Positions 1-6,421 of a DNA stretch of 6,971 nt are shown one piece after another. The stretch lies in NCBI GenBank assembly GCA_903932565.1, contig CAIZGQ010000624.1, positions 1 to 6,971 of the forward strand, written 5' to 3'. The notes below the pieces were generated by a model, which did no database searches, was not told the origin of the DNA, and was given only the letters and a program-made list of their open reading frames with translations. A program made the position numbers and the translations under genes. Position 1 is the first letter of the stretch. Every line of letters begins with the position of its first letter. Source of the DNA: an uncultured Hyphomicrobiales bacterium. GTDB taxonomy: Bacteria > Pseudomonadota > Alphaproteobacteria > Rhizobiales > Beijerinckiaceae.

Positions 1-842
1 CCCACCGGTGTCGCAGCGGGTGCGCCACCTTCGAGGCGACGCTTGGCTTCCGCCTCAGATCGACGCTTGGCATCCATCTCAGTTGCACGACGCGCGTCTT
101 CCTCGCGCTTGCGGGCTTCGGCAGCGTCACGCTCAAGGCGGTCGGCAGCGTCACGCTCGGCGCGCAGCTTGGCTTCGATCTCCTGGCGACGACGATCCGC
201 CTCTTCGCGTTCCTTGGCACCGGCGAGTGCCCGCGTGCGCGATTCCCGCTCCTCTTCCGTCAAGGACCGCAGAACCACGCCAGTCTGGGGCCGGTTTGCA
301 GTGGATGGCCGATTGCCCGCCGGGCTGGCGCGTCCTGTACCTGAACGAGCAGGCGCTGCGGGCGTTGCTGCAGCAGCCGGAACTGGCGCGGCAGCGCGGG
401 CCGCAACAGGCGCAGGGGCCGGGGCAGGTATTGGGGCTGTAATTGGGGCTGGCGCGACAACCGGCGCAGCGATGACGGGGTCCGGAGCCTTTGCGACAAC
501 AACTTGCTCGACGACAGGGGCCGCGACCTTCGGCGCCTCAGCAACGACGGGTGCCGCGACAGGCGCCTCAACCACAGGCGCCACAACGGGTTTTGCAATC
601 GGGGCAATCGGAGCAACAACAACCGGCGCGGGGGCGGGTGCGGGCACGGGCGGCGCGGCAGCAGGCTTTGCTGATGGCGGGGCGATCGTACGTGTCTTGA
701 CCTTCTCAACCACGACCGGCTTGCTGCGGCCATGGGAAAAGCTTTGACGCACGACTCCCTGCTCCACAGGACGCTTGAGTGAAAGCGTCTTGGGAGCACC
801 AACTGTCAAAGTCTTGTCGCCGGTATTCTTCGTTTCCGTCAT
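1..842 (-). CDS. infB: Translation initiation factor IF2, N-terminal part (gene continues beyond the left edge)
   Basis: IF2 is the GTPase that places initiator fMet-tRNA on the 30S subunit and promotes subunit joining. Only the first 280 codons are visible, and the GTPase domains lie outside the window. The start is ATG at 842, with a GAGG element about 11 nt upstream. Residues about 19-41 (TLSLKRPVEQGVVRQSFSHG and onward) match the conserved N-terminal motif of alphaproteobacterial IF2. Residues about 55-175 are a low-complexity Ala/Pro/Val region. VVLRSL followed by TEEERE (189-200) leads into a highly charged Arg/Glu/Ala/Lys stretch to about 270, probably a long helix or coiled coil. This N-terminal layout is typical of long proteobacterial IF2 proteins. 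It is the last visible gene of the rimP-nusA-ylxR-infB operon and starts 92 bp after ylxR ends. The identity rests on the N-terminal motif plus gene order and is secure. Confidence 0.95.
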   Translation of the reverse strand, partial: MTETKNTGDKTLTVGAPKTLSLKRPVEQGVVRQSFSHGRSKPVVVEKVKTRTIAPPSAKPAAAPPVPAPAPAPVVVAPIAPIAKPVVAPVVEAPVAAPVVAEAPKVAAPVVEQVVVAKAPDPVIAAPVVAPAPITAPIPAPAPAPVAARAAAPVPAAAATPAAPARSGTGRASPAGNRPSTANRPQTGVVLRSLTEEERESRTRALAGAKEREEADRRRQEIEAKLRAERDAADRLERDAAEARKREEDARRATEMDAKRRSEAEAKRRLEGGAPAATPV

Positions 843-887
843 TAGTATCGAATCCTCGGGCCGAGCCCGTTCACCATCTCGTCGGAC

Positions 888-906
888 CCCGGGACCCCGT
901 CCCGGG
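888..906 (-). repeat. GC-rich inverted repeat between ylxR and infB
   Basis: Two perfect 7-bp arms (CCCGGGA and TCCCGGG) flank a 5-base loop in the 92-bp gap between the ylxR stop and the infB start. All seven pairs but one are G-C, so it should form a stable RNA hairpin in the operon transcript. No T-run follows on the minus strand, so it does not look like an intrinsic terminator. It could affect mRNA processing or stability, or infB translation, but no function is shown. Confidence 0.5.
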
Positions 907-934
907 CACATGCGTCATCAATTGATCAGATTGC

Positions 935-1660
935 CTATTTGTCTCGGCCCCCGGCTGTTCGGTTCTCTTCAGACCCAACAGGCAGGGACGTATTCTCCTC
1001 GGCACGGCGCGCTGACCAGCCCTGACGGTACTGCACCAACCGACTCCAACGCGCGATAACATTGTTGCTGGCAGGACCCACTCCGAGCGCAGCATGTATC
1101 ACATTTGTCCGCCCCAATGCCAAATCCATTTGGCTCGAGGAAAACACATCGATTACGGGCAATGCCAGAGGGTCTCCCCGCTGGCGCGTGACCGCCTGCA
1201 ATATCTTCCGGGCGCCATCCGCTGATCCATCGCTGGCATGCAACAGTGCGCGAACGCCACCGCGCCCGATCGCCGTCTCAACCTTCGCGGACCCCATGAC
1301 GACGAGGCCTGCCTTGTTGGCAAATGACAGAGCCTGAAGCGCGTCCCGCTCAAGCAAGGCATCCACCGTTTCCACTAAGCCGACCGGGGTCGCCACCGCC
1401 GTCTTGAAGCCTCTTGAAAATGCCTTTTTGCGAAGGGCATCCCCTAAAACTGTCGCGGACAGCGAAACCCAAACACCGCGCCCGGGTAATTTCCGTTTCA
1501 GATCGGGGACAACGCACCCGTCCGGACCCAACACAAATCGCAACATCTCGTCCGGACGTCCGACCGCACGGGACACAATGCATGTCCGCTGCGGCCCGGT
1601 GTCCGGACCCGGATCAAAGTCTTCATCCGTTGCGGTCTGGTCGAGCAGGACGTGCCCCAT
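935..1660 (-). CDS. ylxR: YlxR-family RNA-binding protein with C-terminal L7Ae-like domain
   Basis: This 241-residue protein has two RNA-binding-type domains. The N-terminal YlxR (DUF448) domain shows the signature PQRTCIVSR at 23-31 and GRGVWV at 60-65. The C-terminal part, about 108-210, resembles the L7Ae/L30e-type fold: KAGLVVMGSAKVETAI (116-131), a helix-rich middle, and LGRTNVIHAALG (182-193). Gram-positive bacteria carry these as two adjacent genes (ylxR and ylxQ), whereas alphaproteobacteria commonly have them in one chain. In Bacillus, YlxR has been linked to RNase P modulation, and the role here is not known. The ATG at 1660 lies 6 nt after the nusA stop, so translation is probably coupled, and the Shine-Dalgarno sequence is weak. 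The last 30 residues are polar and probably disordered. Confidence 0.92.
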   Translation of the reverse strand: MGHVLLDQTATDEDFDPGPDTGPQRTCIVSRAVGRPDEMLRFVLGPDGCVVPDLKRKLPGRGVWVSLSATVLGDALRKKAFSRGFKTAVATPVGLVETVDALLERDALQALSFANKAGLVVMGSAKVETAIGRGGVRALLHASDGSADGARKILQAVTRQRGDPLALPVIDVFSSSQMDLALGRTNVIHAALGVGPASNNVIARWSRLVQYRQGWSARRAEENTSLPVGSEENRTAGGRDK

Positions 1661-1666
1661 TCAACA

Positions 1667-3268
1667 TCAGGCCGCCGACCCGGTTGCCTCAGCCGCATCG
1701 GCAGGAACCACCGGCTCAGGCAAGGACTCAATCCAACCCGCCTTGAGACGCGCGGCCATGATGAGCCCTTCTGCATTCTCTTTCGACAGCTCCATGCCAT
1801 CAAGATAACCGGCATGTTTAACCGTCTCGCCATCCTTGCGCTCAGTCCAACCCACGAGATCGTCGGTTGCGCAGCCAGCGAGGTCTTCAACTGTCTTCAC
1901 GTCATTCTCGCCGAGCTTCACCAGCATAGCTGCCGTGACACCGTCGATTTCCTTCAAGTCATCAGCCACGCCAAGCTCCTTACGACGGGCGTCCAGTTCA
2001 GCCTCGATACGCGCCAGATAATCTCGCGCGCGGGTCTGAATCTCATTTGCAGTTTCTTCGTCAAAGCCTTCGATAGCAGCAAGCTCGACATCGTCCACGT
2101 AGGCCAGTTCTTCAATGGAACGGAACCCTTCGGATGCAAGCAACTGCCCGACGACTTCGTCCACATCAAGCGCGTTCATGAAAATGGCCGTGCGCTCAGC
2201 AAATTCTTTCTGGCGACGCTCGGATTCTTCCGCCTCGGTCAGAATATCAATATCCCAACCGGTCAATTGCGACGCAAGCCGAACGTTCTGGCCGCGACGC
2301 CCGATCGCCAATGATAATTGGTCATCAGGCACGACAACTTCAATGCGGGATGAATCCTCATCCAGAACAACCTTGACGACTTCTGCAGGCTGCAGCGCAT
2401 TCACAATAAACGTCGCCGCATCGGGCGACCACGGAATGATGTCGATCTTCTCGCCCTGCAACTCATTGACCACGGCCTGCACGCGCGAACCGCGCATACC
2501 AACGCAAGCACCCACGGGATCAATCGAGGAATCGCGCGACACGACGCCGATCTTGGCGCGCGAGCCTGGATCACGAGCAACCGATTTCACTTCGATGATG
2601 CCATCGTAGATTTCAGGCACTTCCTGCGCGAACAACTTGGCCGTGAATTGCGGATGGGTACGGGACAGAAAAATCTGCGGCCCGCGCGGCTCGCGGCGCA
2701 CATCGTAAACGTAAGCGCGGACACGATCACCAACCTTGAACGTTTCGCGCGGAATCAACTCATCACGGCGGATAATGGCTTCGCCCCGTCCAAGATCTGC
2801 AATCACGTTTCCATATTCAACGCGCTTGACGATGCCCGAGACGATGTCGCCGATGCGGTCCTTGTATTCGCGATATTGATTGTCGCGCTCTGCTTCGCGC
2901 ACCTTCTGCACAATTACCTGTTTGGCAGACTGGGCTGGAATGCGGCCAAAATCGAAGGGCGGCAATTGCTCTGAAATCCAGTCGCCAACTTCGGCTGCCG
3001 GATTCTTGCGGCGCGCATCTTCCAGCAGGATTTGCTGGGAATCGTTCTCGACTTCGTCAACGACCAGCAGCAAGCGCCAGAACTTGATCTCGCCGCTGCG
3101 CGGATTGATCTCGACCTTGATCTCGGTTTCCTGGCCGTAACGGGACCGCGCGGCTTTCGCCAACGCTTCTTCCATCGAGCCCAAGACGATTTCGCGCGAA
3201 ATAGATTTTTCACGCGCGACCGCATCAGCGATCTGCAGCAATTCAAGTCGGTTGGCGCTTACGGCCAT
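1667..3268 (-). CDS. nusA: Transcription termination/antitermination protein NusA
   Basis: NusA binds RNA polymerase near the RNA exit channel and modulates pausing, intrinsic termination and rRNA antitermination. The 533-residue protein is complete. In order: an RNAP-binding N-terminal domain (1 to about 130), an S1 domain (about 136-202, starting GDIVSGIVKRVEYGNVIADL), KH1 with GACVGMRG at 253-260, KH2 with AIGRRGQNV at 321-329, and a C-terminal region with two helix-hairpin-helix-type repeats (about 365-425 and 435-510). The tail is Ala/Glu/Pro-rich. The acidic C-terminal repeats resemble those that contact the RNAP alpha subunit in E. coli NusA. The start at ATG 3268 is fixed by a strong AAGGAG seven bases upstream. 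It sits 23 bp after rimP and 6 bp before ylxR. No key motif is missing. Confidence 0.98.
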   Translation of the reverse strand: MAVSANRLELLQIADAVAREKSISREIVLGSMEEALAKAARSRYGQETEIKVEINPRSGEIKFWRLLLVVDEVENDSQQILLEDARRKNPAAEVGDWISEQLPPFDFGRIPAQSAKQVIVQKVREAERDNQYREYKDRIGDIVSGIVKRVEYGNVIADLGRGEAIIRRDELIPRETFKVGDRVRAYVYDVRREPRGPQIFLSRTHPQFTAKLFAQEVPEIYDGIIEVKSVARDPGSRAKIGVVSRDSSIDPVGACVGMRGSRVQAVVNELQGEKIDIIPWSPDAATFIVNALQPAEVVKVVLDEDSSRIEVVVPDDQLSLAIGRRGQNVRLASQLTGWDIDILTEAEESERRQKEFAERTAIFMNALDVDEVVGQLLASEGFRSIEELAYVDDVELAAIEGFDEETANEIQTRARDYLARIEAELDARRKELGVADDLKEIDGVTAAMLVKLGENDVKTVEDLAGCATDDLVGWTERKDGETVKHAGYLDGMELSKENAEGLIMAARLKAGWIESLPEPVVPADAAEATGSAA

Positions 3269-3275
3269 GGGATCT

Positions 3276-3281
3276 CTCCTT
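3276..3281 (-). promoter_or_regulatory. Strong ribosome binding site of nusA
   Basis: AAGGAG on the minus strand lies 7 nt before the nusA ATG, within the 23-bp rimP-nusA gap. It is the best Shine-Dalgarno match in the operon and fixes the nusA start. Confidence 0.8.
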
Positions 3282-3291
3282 CAAACGGCAG

Positions 3292-4113
3292 TCAGGACTT
3301 CGGGCGACCTGCGCCCGGAGCACGTTGTTTCGTGGACTTGTGGCCGGCGGGCCGCAGCGGCATTGGCTTTGGCTGACGCGCCGCAAAGCGACCCGGAGCG
3401 GGGCGGGATGCCTCAACGGGGGCCGACTGATCAGCTTTGTCAGCTTCATCGGTAATCGTGTCTTCCTCACCCGAGGCTTTCAGCGCAGCCTTGGCGGCGC
3501 GCAGCGATTCACGGATCAAAGCCTCGGTCAGGATCAGACGACCTTCCGCGAGTTCCTTGAGCGGAATGTTGACATCCGCAGGCTCCTCGGGAAGCGAGTC
3601 CGTGCGGCGGAAAAACAACACCGCATCGCGATCGTCGCCTTCGACGCGTTCAATCCATCCGCGCCAACGCTTGCGCCCATGGATCAGGATGCCGGTTTCA
3701 AATTTCGCTTCATGACCAATGGCCCGTTTGAAATCGGACACACGCACAAGCGGACGATCGATGCCGGGCGAAGACATCTCAAGATGCCATGCCTGCGAGA
3801 TGACGTCTTCGACATCAAACACAGCTGACAGCGCCGTGCTCGCGAGCTCGCAATCGCGTACATTCATCTGACCATCGGCGCGCTCAGCCATAATCTGCAC
3901 CGTGGTGCCGTTGGCAGCCGACACCTTCACCCTGACGAGTCGGTACCCGAGGTCCTTGAGCACGGGCTCAGCCAGATGCGCAATCCGGGCCGCTGGCCCC
4001 GTCTCGACCACGAGGCGAGGCTCATCGAGGTCGGCCAAAATAATAGCCTCATCCACCTCTGTGGCCTCGACGGGATTGGTTTCTGGTTGCACGTCGCGCA
4101 AGTAAAACTCCAT
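3292..4113 (-). CDS. rimP: Ribosome maturation factor RimP
   Basis: RimP assists 30S subunit assembly and the late steps of 16S rRNA folding. The core runs from about residue 32 to 205: EPRLVVETGPAARIAHLAEP opens it, GYRLVRVKV follows at 56-64, and the family signature EMSSPGIDRPLVR sits at 112-124. The C-terminal SH3-like part covers about 130-200. At 273 residues it is longer than the roughly 150-residue E. coli protein. The extra length is an acidic N-terminal stretch of about 30 residues and a polar tail from about 213, first acidic and then rich in Arg, Lys and Pro. Such tails are common in alphaproteobacterial RimP and are probably disordered. ATG 4113 is the only ATG in the open frame upstream of the core, but its ribosome binding site is weak. 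An internal GTG at codon 20 would be an alternative start. It heads the rimP-nusA-ylxR-infB operon. Confidence 0.95.
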   Translation of the reverse strand: MEFYLRDVQPETNPVEATEVDEAIILADLDEPRLVVETGPAARIAHLAEPVLKDLGYRLVRVKVSAANGTTVQIMAERADGQMNVRDCELASTALSAVFDVEDVISQAWHLEMSSPGIDRPLVRVSDFKRAIGHEAKFETGILIHGRKRWRGWIERVEGDDRDAVLFFRRTDSLPEEPADVNIPLKELAEGRLILTEALIRESLRAAKAALKASGEEDTITDEADKADQSAPVEASRPAPGRFAARQPKPMPLRPAGHKSTKQRAPGAGRPKS

Positions 4114-4194
4114 GAAACCCGACCAACGATCCTGTCGTTTGACTGGTTGTCGCTGCTTCTTGTCGTCGAAATGGGACAGAAAGCAGCCAAGCAG

Positions 4195-4225
4195 AAAAGA
4201 GCAGGTTCCCGGAGGAGCCCACTCT
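4195..4225 (-). terminator. rimP leader hairpin with short T-run (possible attenuator)
   Basis: On the minus strand an 8-bp stem (AGAGTGGG with CCTGCTCT, two G-U pairs) encloses a further 3-bp TCC/GGA stem with a TCCG loop and is followed by TTTTC. It lies about 82 nt upstream of the rimP ATG and downstream of a candidate promoter. It therefore sits in the rimP leader rather than at the end of a gene. The form is that of a weak intrinsic terminator. It could attenuate the rimP-nusA operon (NusA is known to regulate its own operon in E. coli) or terminate read-through from ccmG. I recall similar hairpins ahead of rimP in other Rhizobiales but have not checked this. Confidence 0.55.
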
Positions 4226-4276
4226 CACAATTCAGCCATCCAAGAATGACCGTGATGAGATGTTTGATTTCGCGTG

Positions 4277-4304
4277 TGTGTACGCCTTCTGCCTGAAAAA
4301 GCAA
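4277..4304 (-). promoter_or_regulatory. Candidate promoter for the rimP operon
   Basis: On the minus strand TTGCTT (4304-4299) and TACACA (4282-4277) are separated by 16 bp, a reasonable but imperfect sigma-70-type match. A transcript starting near 4270 would have a leader of about 160 nt that includes the hairpin at 4195-4225. The whole ccmG-rimP gap is 222 bp and contains no gene. Confidence 0.3.
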
Positions 4305-4335
4305 GCGCGACATGCACAGCGAAAATGATTGCGGT

Positions 4336-4938
4336 CTAGTGCAGCGCCTTGTCGATCTCTGGCAACAGCAGGTCGCGCGTATTGGCCTCGTTGATTTCGC
4401 CGATCAACTTGTAAGCGATCCGCCCGTCCCCCCGAACCACGAACGTTTCGGGCACACCGTAAACACCCCAGTCGATGGCCGCACGTCCGGGACGATCGAC
4501 ACCGATGAGTTCATAGGGATTACCACGGGATAGAAACGCGCGCGCCTTGTCCGCCTCGTCCTTGTAAGAGATGCCTGCAATCCGCACACCCTTGCTTTTG
4601 AGCGCAGGATCGGCGGCCAATTTCATCAAGAACTCGTGCTCGGCACGGCACGGGATGCACCAGGACGCAAAGACGTTCACCAGCGTCACATGGCCATCGC
4701 GCAGGATATTCGCAGATAAGCCCGGAACATTGACACCTTCCAAGGCGGGCAGGTCGGTCATCGGCGCTTGCTTGCCAATCAGCGGCGATGGCAACCGGGA
4801 CGTATCGCCACCAACCAGCAATTGCTTTGCAAACAAGACGGCCAGAAGGCCGAAAGCGAGCAGCGGTAGGATCGCCAAAAACGGGATCCGGCGACGCTTT
4901 GGAGCGACCACCGCGAGATCTTGCGGATTATTCGCCAT
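4336..4938 (-). CDS. ccmG: Cytochrome c biogenesis thiol:disulfide oxidoreductase CcmG (DsbE)
   Basis: CcmG is a membrane-anchored periplasmic thioredoxin that keeps the haem-binding CXXCH cysteines of apocytochrome c reduced for ligation. The 200-residue protein has a basic N-terminus (KRRR), one membrane anchor at about 18-41, and a thioredoxin fold facing the periplasm. The redox motif is WCIPC with cysteines at 94 and 97, typical of the DsbE family. GVYGVPETF at about 158-166 carries the cis-proline and the CcmG-specific GVYGVPE motif. The start chosen is ATG 4938. A TTG codon directly before it (4941) would add one residue. The first codons overlap the end of ccmD by 11 bp, which implies translational coupling. 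It is the last gene of the ccmC-D-G block, and no clear terminator follows its stop. Confidence 0.96.
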   Translation of the reverse strand: MANNPQDLAVVAPKRRRIPFLAILPLLAFGLLAVLFAKQLLVGGDTSRLPSPLIGKQAPMTDLPALEGVNVPGLSANILRDGHVTLVNVFASWCIPCRAEHEFLMKLAADPALKSKGVRIAGISYKDEADKARAFLSRGNPYELIGVDRPGRAAIDWGVYGVPETFVVRGDGRIAYKLIGEINEANTRDLLLPEIDKALH

Positions 4939-5113
4939 CAAGTTTGCGCCCGCCTTGGTCCTGCTCCCCGGACGCTGGCAATTTTGCTGAAATCTGCGTG
5001 AGATCAGCTTTCAGACGACGATGCTCAAGCAGAAGCGAAATCACCATACCGCCGACAACGGCAATGGTGATCGCGAAGGCTGACAGGATAAATCCAAAAT
5101 GTGGTTCAGGCAT
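4928..5113 (-). CDS. ccmD: Haem exporter protein CcmD
   Basis: CcmD is a small single-pass inner-membrane protein that helps release holo-CcmE from the CcmABC complex. The 61-residue product begins MPEPHFGFILSAFA, with one membrane segment at about 8-29 and then a charged cytoplasmic tail with HRRLKADL, the usual CcmD layout. A longer reading from 5197 is open, but its extra 28 residues lie within the end of ccmC and do not resemble CcmD. ATG 5113 comes 7 nt after the ccmC stop and is the sensible start. Similarity among CcmD proteins is low, so the identity rests on size, topology and position between ccmC and ccmG. Confidence 0.9.
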   Translation of the reverse strand: MPEPHFGFILSAFAITIAVVGGMVISLLLEHRRLKADLTQISAKLPASGEQDQGGRKLDGE

Positions 5114-5120
5114 TGTCTGC

Positions 5121-5900
5121 TCAGTGCTGAACCGCGGCGTCAGGGCCGGTGGGTTCCAGGAGGCGGGCCACAGAGGGCTTGGGCTCGCCCATGGCAAGGC
5201 GCAGGGCCATGCGACGAAGCCGACGGCGCAGAATTTCGTTGCGGATTGCCATCAGATGCAACGTCACGAAAAGGAGCGTTGAGCCTAACGCCATGGTGAG
5301 CAGCGGCCACAGCATGGATGCATCAATCGTCGGACCGCCGATCCGAAACACGGACGCCGGCTGGTGCAGCGTGTTCCACCAGTCCACGGAGAACTTGATG
5401 ATCGGCAAATTGACGACGCCCACGAGCGTTAACACCGCTGCCGCGCGGGCGGCCTTGCCGGCATCGTCAATCGTCTGCCACAGCGCAATGAGGCCGAGGT
5501 AAATCAGAAACAGGACCAGCACGGATGTGAGGCGCGCGTCCCAGACCCACCATGTTCCCCACATGGGCTTGCCCCAAAGCGATCCGGTCACGAGACAAAT
5601 AAAGGTAAAGCCTGCGCCGATGGGTGCGGCTGCTTTTTGCGCGGCGTCCGCCAACGGATGGCGCCAGACGAGCGTGCCAAGTGCAGCTGCGGCCATCACA
5701 CCGTAAATGAGCATCGAAAGCCAGGCTGCCGGCACATGAAGATACATGATCTTGACCGTCTCGCCCTGCTGGTAATCCGCGGGCGAGCGGAACGCGCCAT
5801 AAAGCCCAACCGCGATCAGAACGACCGTGAGCCCGCTGAGCCACGGCAACGCGCGTGACGTCAATCTGAGGAAAACGCTCGGGTTGGCAAAAGACCACAT
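5121..5900 (-). CDS. ccmC: Haem exporter / haem-handling protein CcmC
   Basis: CcmC is an inner-membrane protein that presents haem to the chaperone CcmE on the periplasmic side. The 259-residue protein has six predicted membrane segments (about 18-37, 55-80, 92-108, 124-144, 153-170 and 197-218). The tryptophan-rich WWD motif is WGTWWVWDARLTS at 114-126. The two conserved periplasmic histidines are visible as H55 (YLHVPAAW) and H179 (NTLHQPAS), consistent with haem ligation. The start is firm because an in-frame TAA lies only 9 nt upstream of ATG 5900. A GGAGG lies 14 nt from the start, a long spacing. It is the first gene of the ccmC-D-G block. ccmA and ccmB, which normally precede it and form its ABC-transporter partners, are not here. 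The C-terminal tail after about 222 is basic and longer than the core needs. Confidence 0.97.
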   Translation of the reverse strand: MWSFANPSVFLRLTSRALPWLSGLTVVLIAVGLYGAFRSPADYQQGETVKIMYLHVPAAWLSMLIYGVMAAAALGTLVWRHPLADAAQKAAAPIGAGFTFICLVTGSLWGKPMWGTWWVWDARLTSVLVLFLIYLGLIALWQTIDDAGKAARAAAVLTLVGVVNLPIIKFSVDWWNTLHQPASVFRIGGPTIDASMLWPLLTMALGSTLLFVTLHLMAIRNEILRRRLRRMALRLAMGEPKPSVARLLEPTGPDAAVQH

Positions 5901-6007
5901 GATCCCGATTTAAGCCTCCTGCACCCACATTGGCAATGCGGCGAAGTCAACGGACTGATTCTGACCAGACTGGTGGAATAGGTGACGGTTGTTCCTGGGC
6001 CGCCGTT

Positions 6008-6028
6008 GCGACGATTGCGAGCCGTCGC
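6008..6028. repeat. Short inverted repeat in the ccmC / small-gene gap
   Basis: GCGACG (6008-6013) and CGTCGC (6023-6028) form a 6-bp stem with a 9-base loop in the 237-bp gap between the ccmC start and the small plus-strand gene. No T-run follows closely on either strand. The rest of the gap holds no convincing gene. A run of six T at 6060-6065 lies next to the 8-bp palindrome TAAGCTTA (6050-6057). Confidence 0.3.
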
Positions 6029-6107
6029 TTGGGTTCAGCGCATGCACCATAAGCTTAAGTTTTTTCTGCCTCGCTGGCCGCCCGACTCCAAGCTTCGCCC
6101 GGAATGA

Positions 6108-6113
6108 GATAAT
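6108..6113 (+). promoter_or_regulatory. Candidate -10 element for the small plus-strand gene
   Basis: GATAAT is one mismatch from the TATAAT consensus and sits 24 nt before the ATG at 6138, which would give a very short leader. The -35 region at the right distance (ACTCCA near 6085-6090) is poor, so this is a weak call. Confidence 0.3.
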
Positions 6114-6127
6114 GTTGTGTTCAGTTT

Positions 6128-6131
6128 GGAG
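6128..6131 (+). promoter_or_regulatory. Ribosome binding site deciding the start of the small plus-strand gene
   Basis: GGAG lies 6 nt before ATG 6138, an ideal spacing. It favours this ATG over the in-frame GTG codons at 6117 and 6135. Confidence 0.65.
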
Positions 6132-6137
6132 TGCGTG

Positions 6138-6419
6138 ATGAAGTCTGGGCGCAGATACCCCGCAGATGTGGCCAAAAGCCTCGCGCAACGCGGCCAACAA
6201 AACCGCTGGCGCACGGAAGGTGCTGCAGGATCCGGTGCGAGTTCGAGCACGTGGCGGCGCGAAACGTTTACGCTTTCGCGCCTTGAGGCCCGCGCCAAGG
6301 CTCGCCAATGGTTCGACGATTTCCCCAAAGCCGCTTACATGACCGAAATCGAATCCTGGCGGGAGCTTTCCGATGGGTCCATCGAATTTACGATTCGACG
6401 GCTTCCCACGGCCGACTGA
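6138..6419 (+). CDS. Small uncharacterised protein, probably a conserved alphaproteobacterial family
   Basis: I do not recognise a named function. The 93-residue product is soluble, with no signal peptide, membrane segment or cysteine. Residues 1-25 are basic (YPADVAKSLAQRG), 26-40 are a Gly/Ser/Ala-rich linker, and 44-93 look like a compact alpha/beta domain: a helix rich in Arg and Ala (LEARAKARQWFDDFP, 49-63), then KAAYMTEIESWREL and a beta-like SIEFTIRRLP at the end. I recall similar short hypothetical proteins in Rhizobiales ending in the same type of motif, but this is memory, not a search. It is the only plus-strand gene here. It diverges from ccmC and is convergent with the dehydrogenase gene, with 2 bp between stops. 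The start has a well-placed GGAG. Gene reality is well supported; function is unknown. Confidence 0.8.
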   Translation: MKSGRRYPADVAKSLAQRGQQNRWRTEGAAGSGASSSTWRRETFTLSRLEARAKARQWFDDFPKAAYMTEIESWRELSDGSIEFTIRRLPTAD

Positions 6420-6421
6420 TC

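Noticed and set aside
43..747. A 234-codon plus-strand open frame rich in Ala, Thr and Gly
   Set aside because: It is the antisense of the low-complexity infB segment. It is repetitive with no family features, while the minus strand gives a clear IF2 N-terminus.
1652..2314. A 220-codon plus-strand open frame
   Set aside because: It lies opposite the well-supported end of nusA, has no recognisable domain and no good ribosome binding site.
4228..4243. Four-codon leader peptide (ATG GCT GAA TTG TGA) just before the rimP leader hairpin
   Set aside because: It is too short, has no clear ribosome binding site and no run of regulatory codons, so peptide-based attenuation is not supported.
4114..4335. 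An initiator tRNA-Met gene upstream of rimP, as in E. coli (metY)
   Set aside because: No cloverleaf, T-loop GTTCGA-type box or CCA end could be found on either strand.
4928..5197. An 89-residue version of CcmD starting within ccmC
   Set aside because: The extra 28 residues overlap ccmC and do not resemble CcmD. ATG 5113 gives the usual size and the expected MPEPHFGF start.
5964..5974. Palindrome ACCAG-A-CTGGT upstream of ccmC as an operator
   Set aside because: Arms of 5 bp around one base are expected by chance in a gap of this size, and no matching regulator or second copy is visible.
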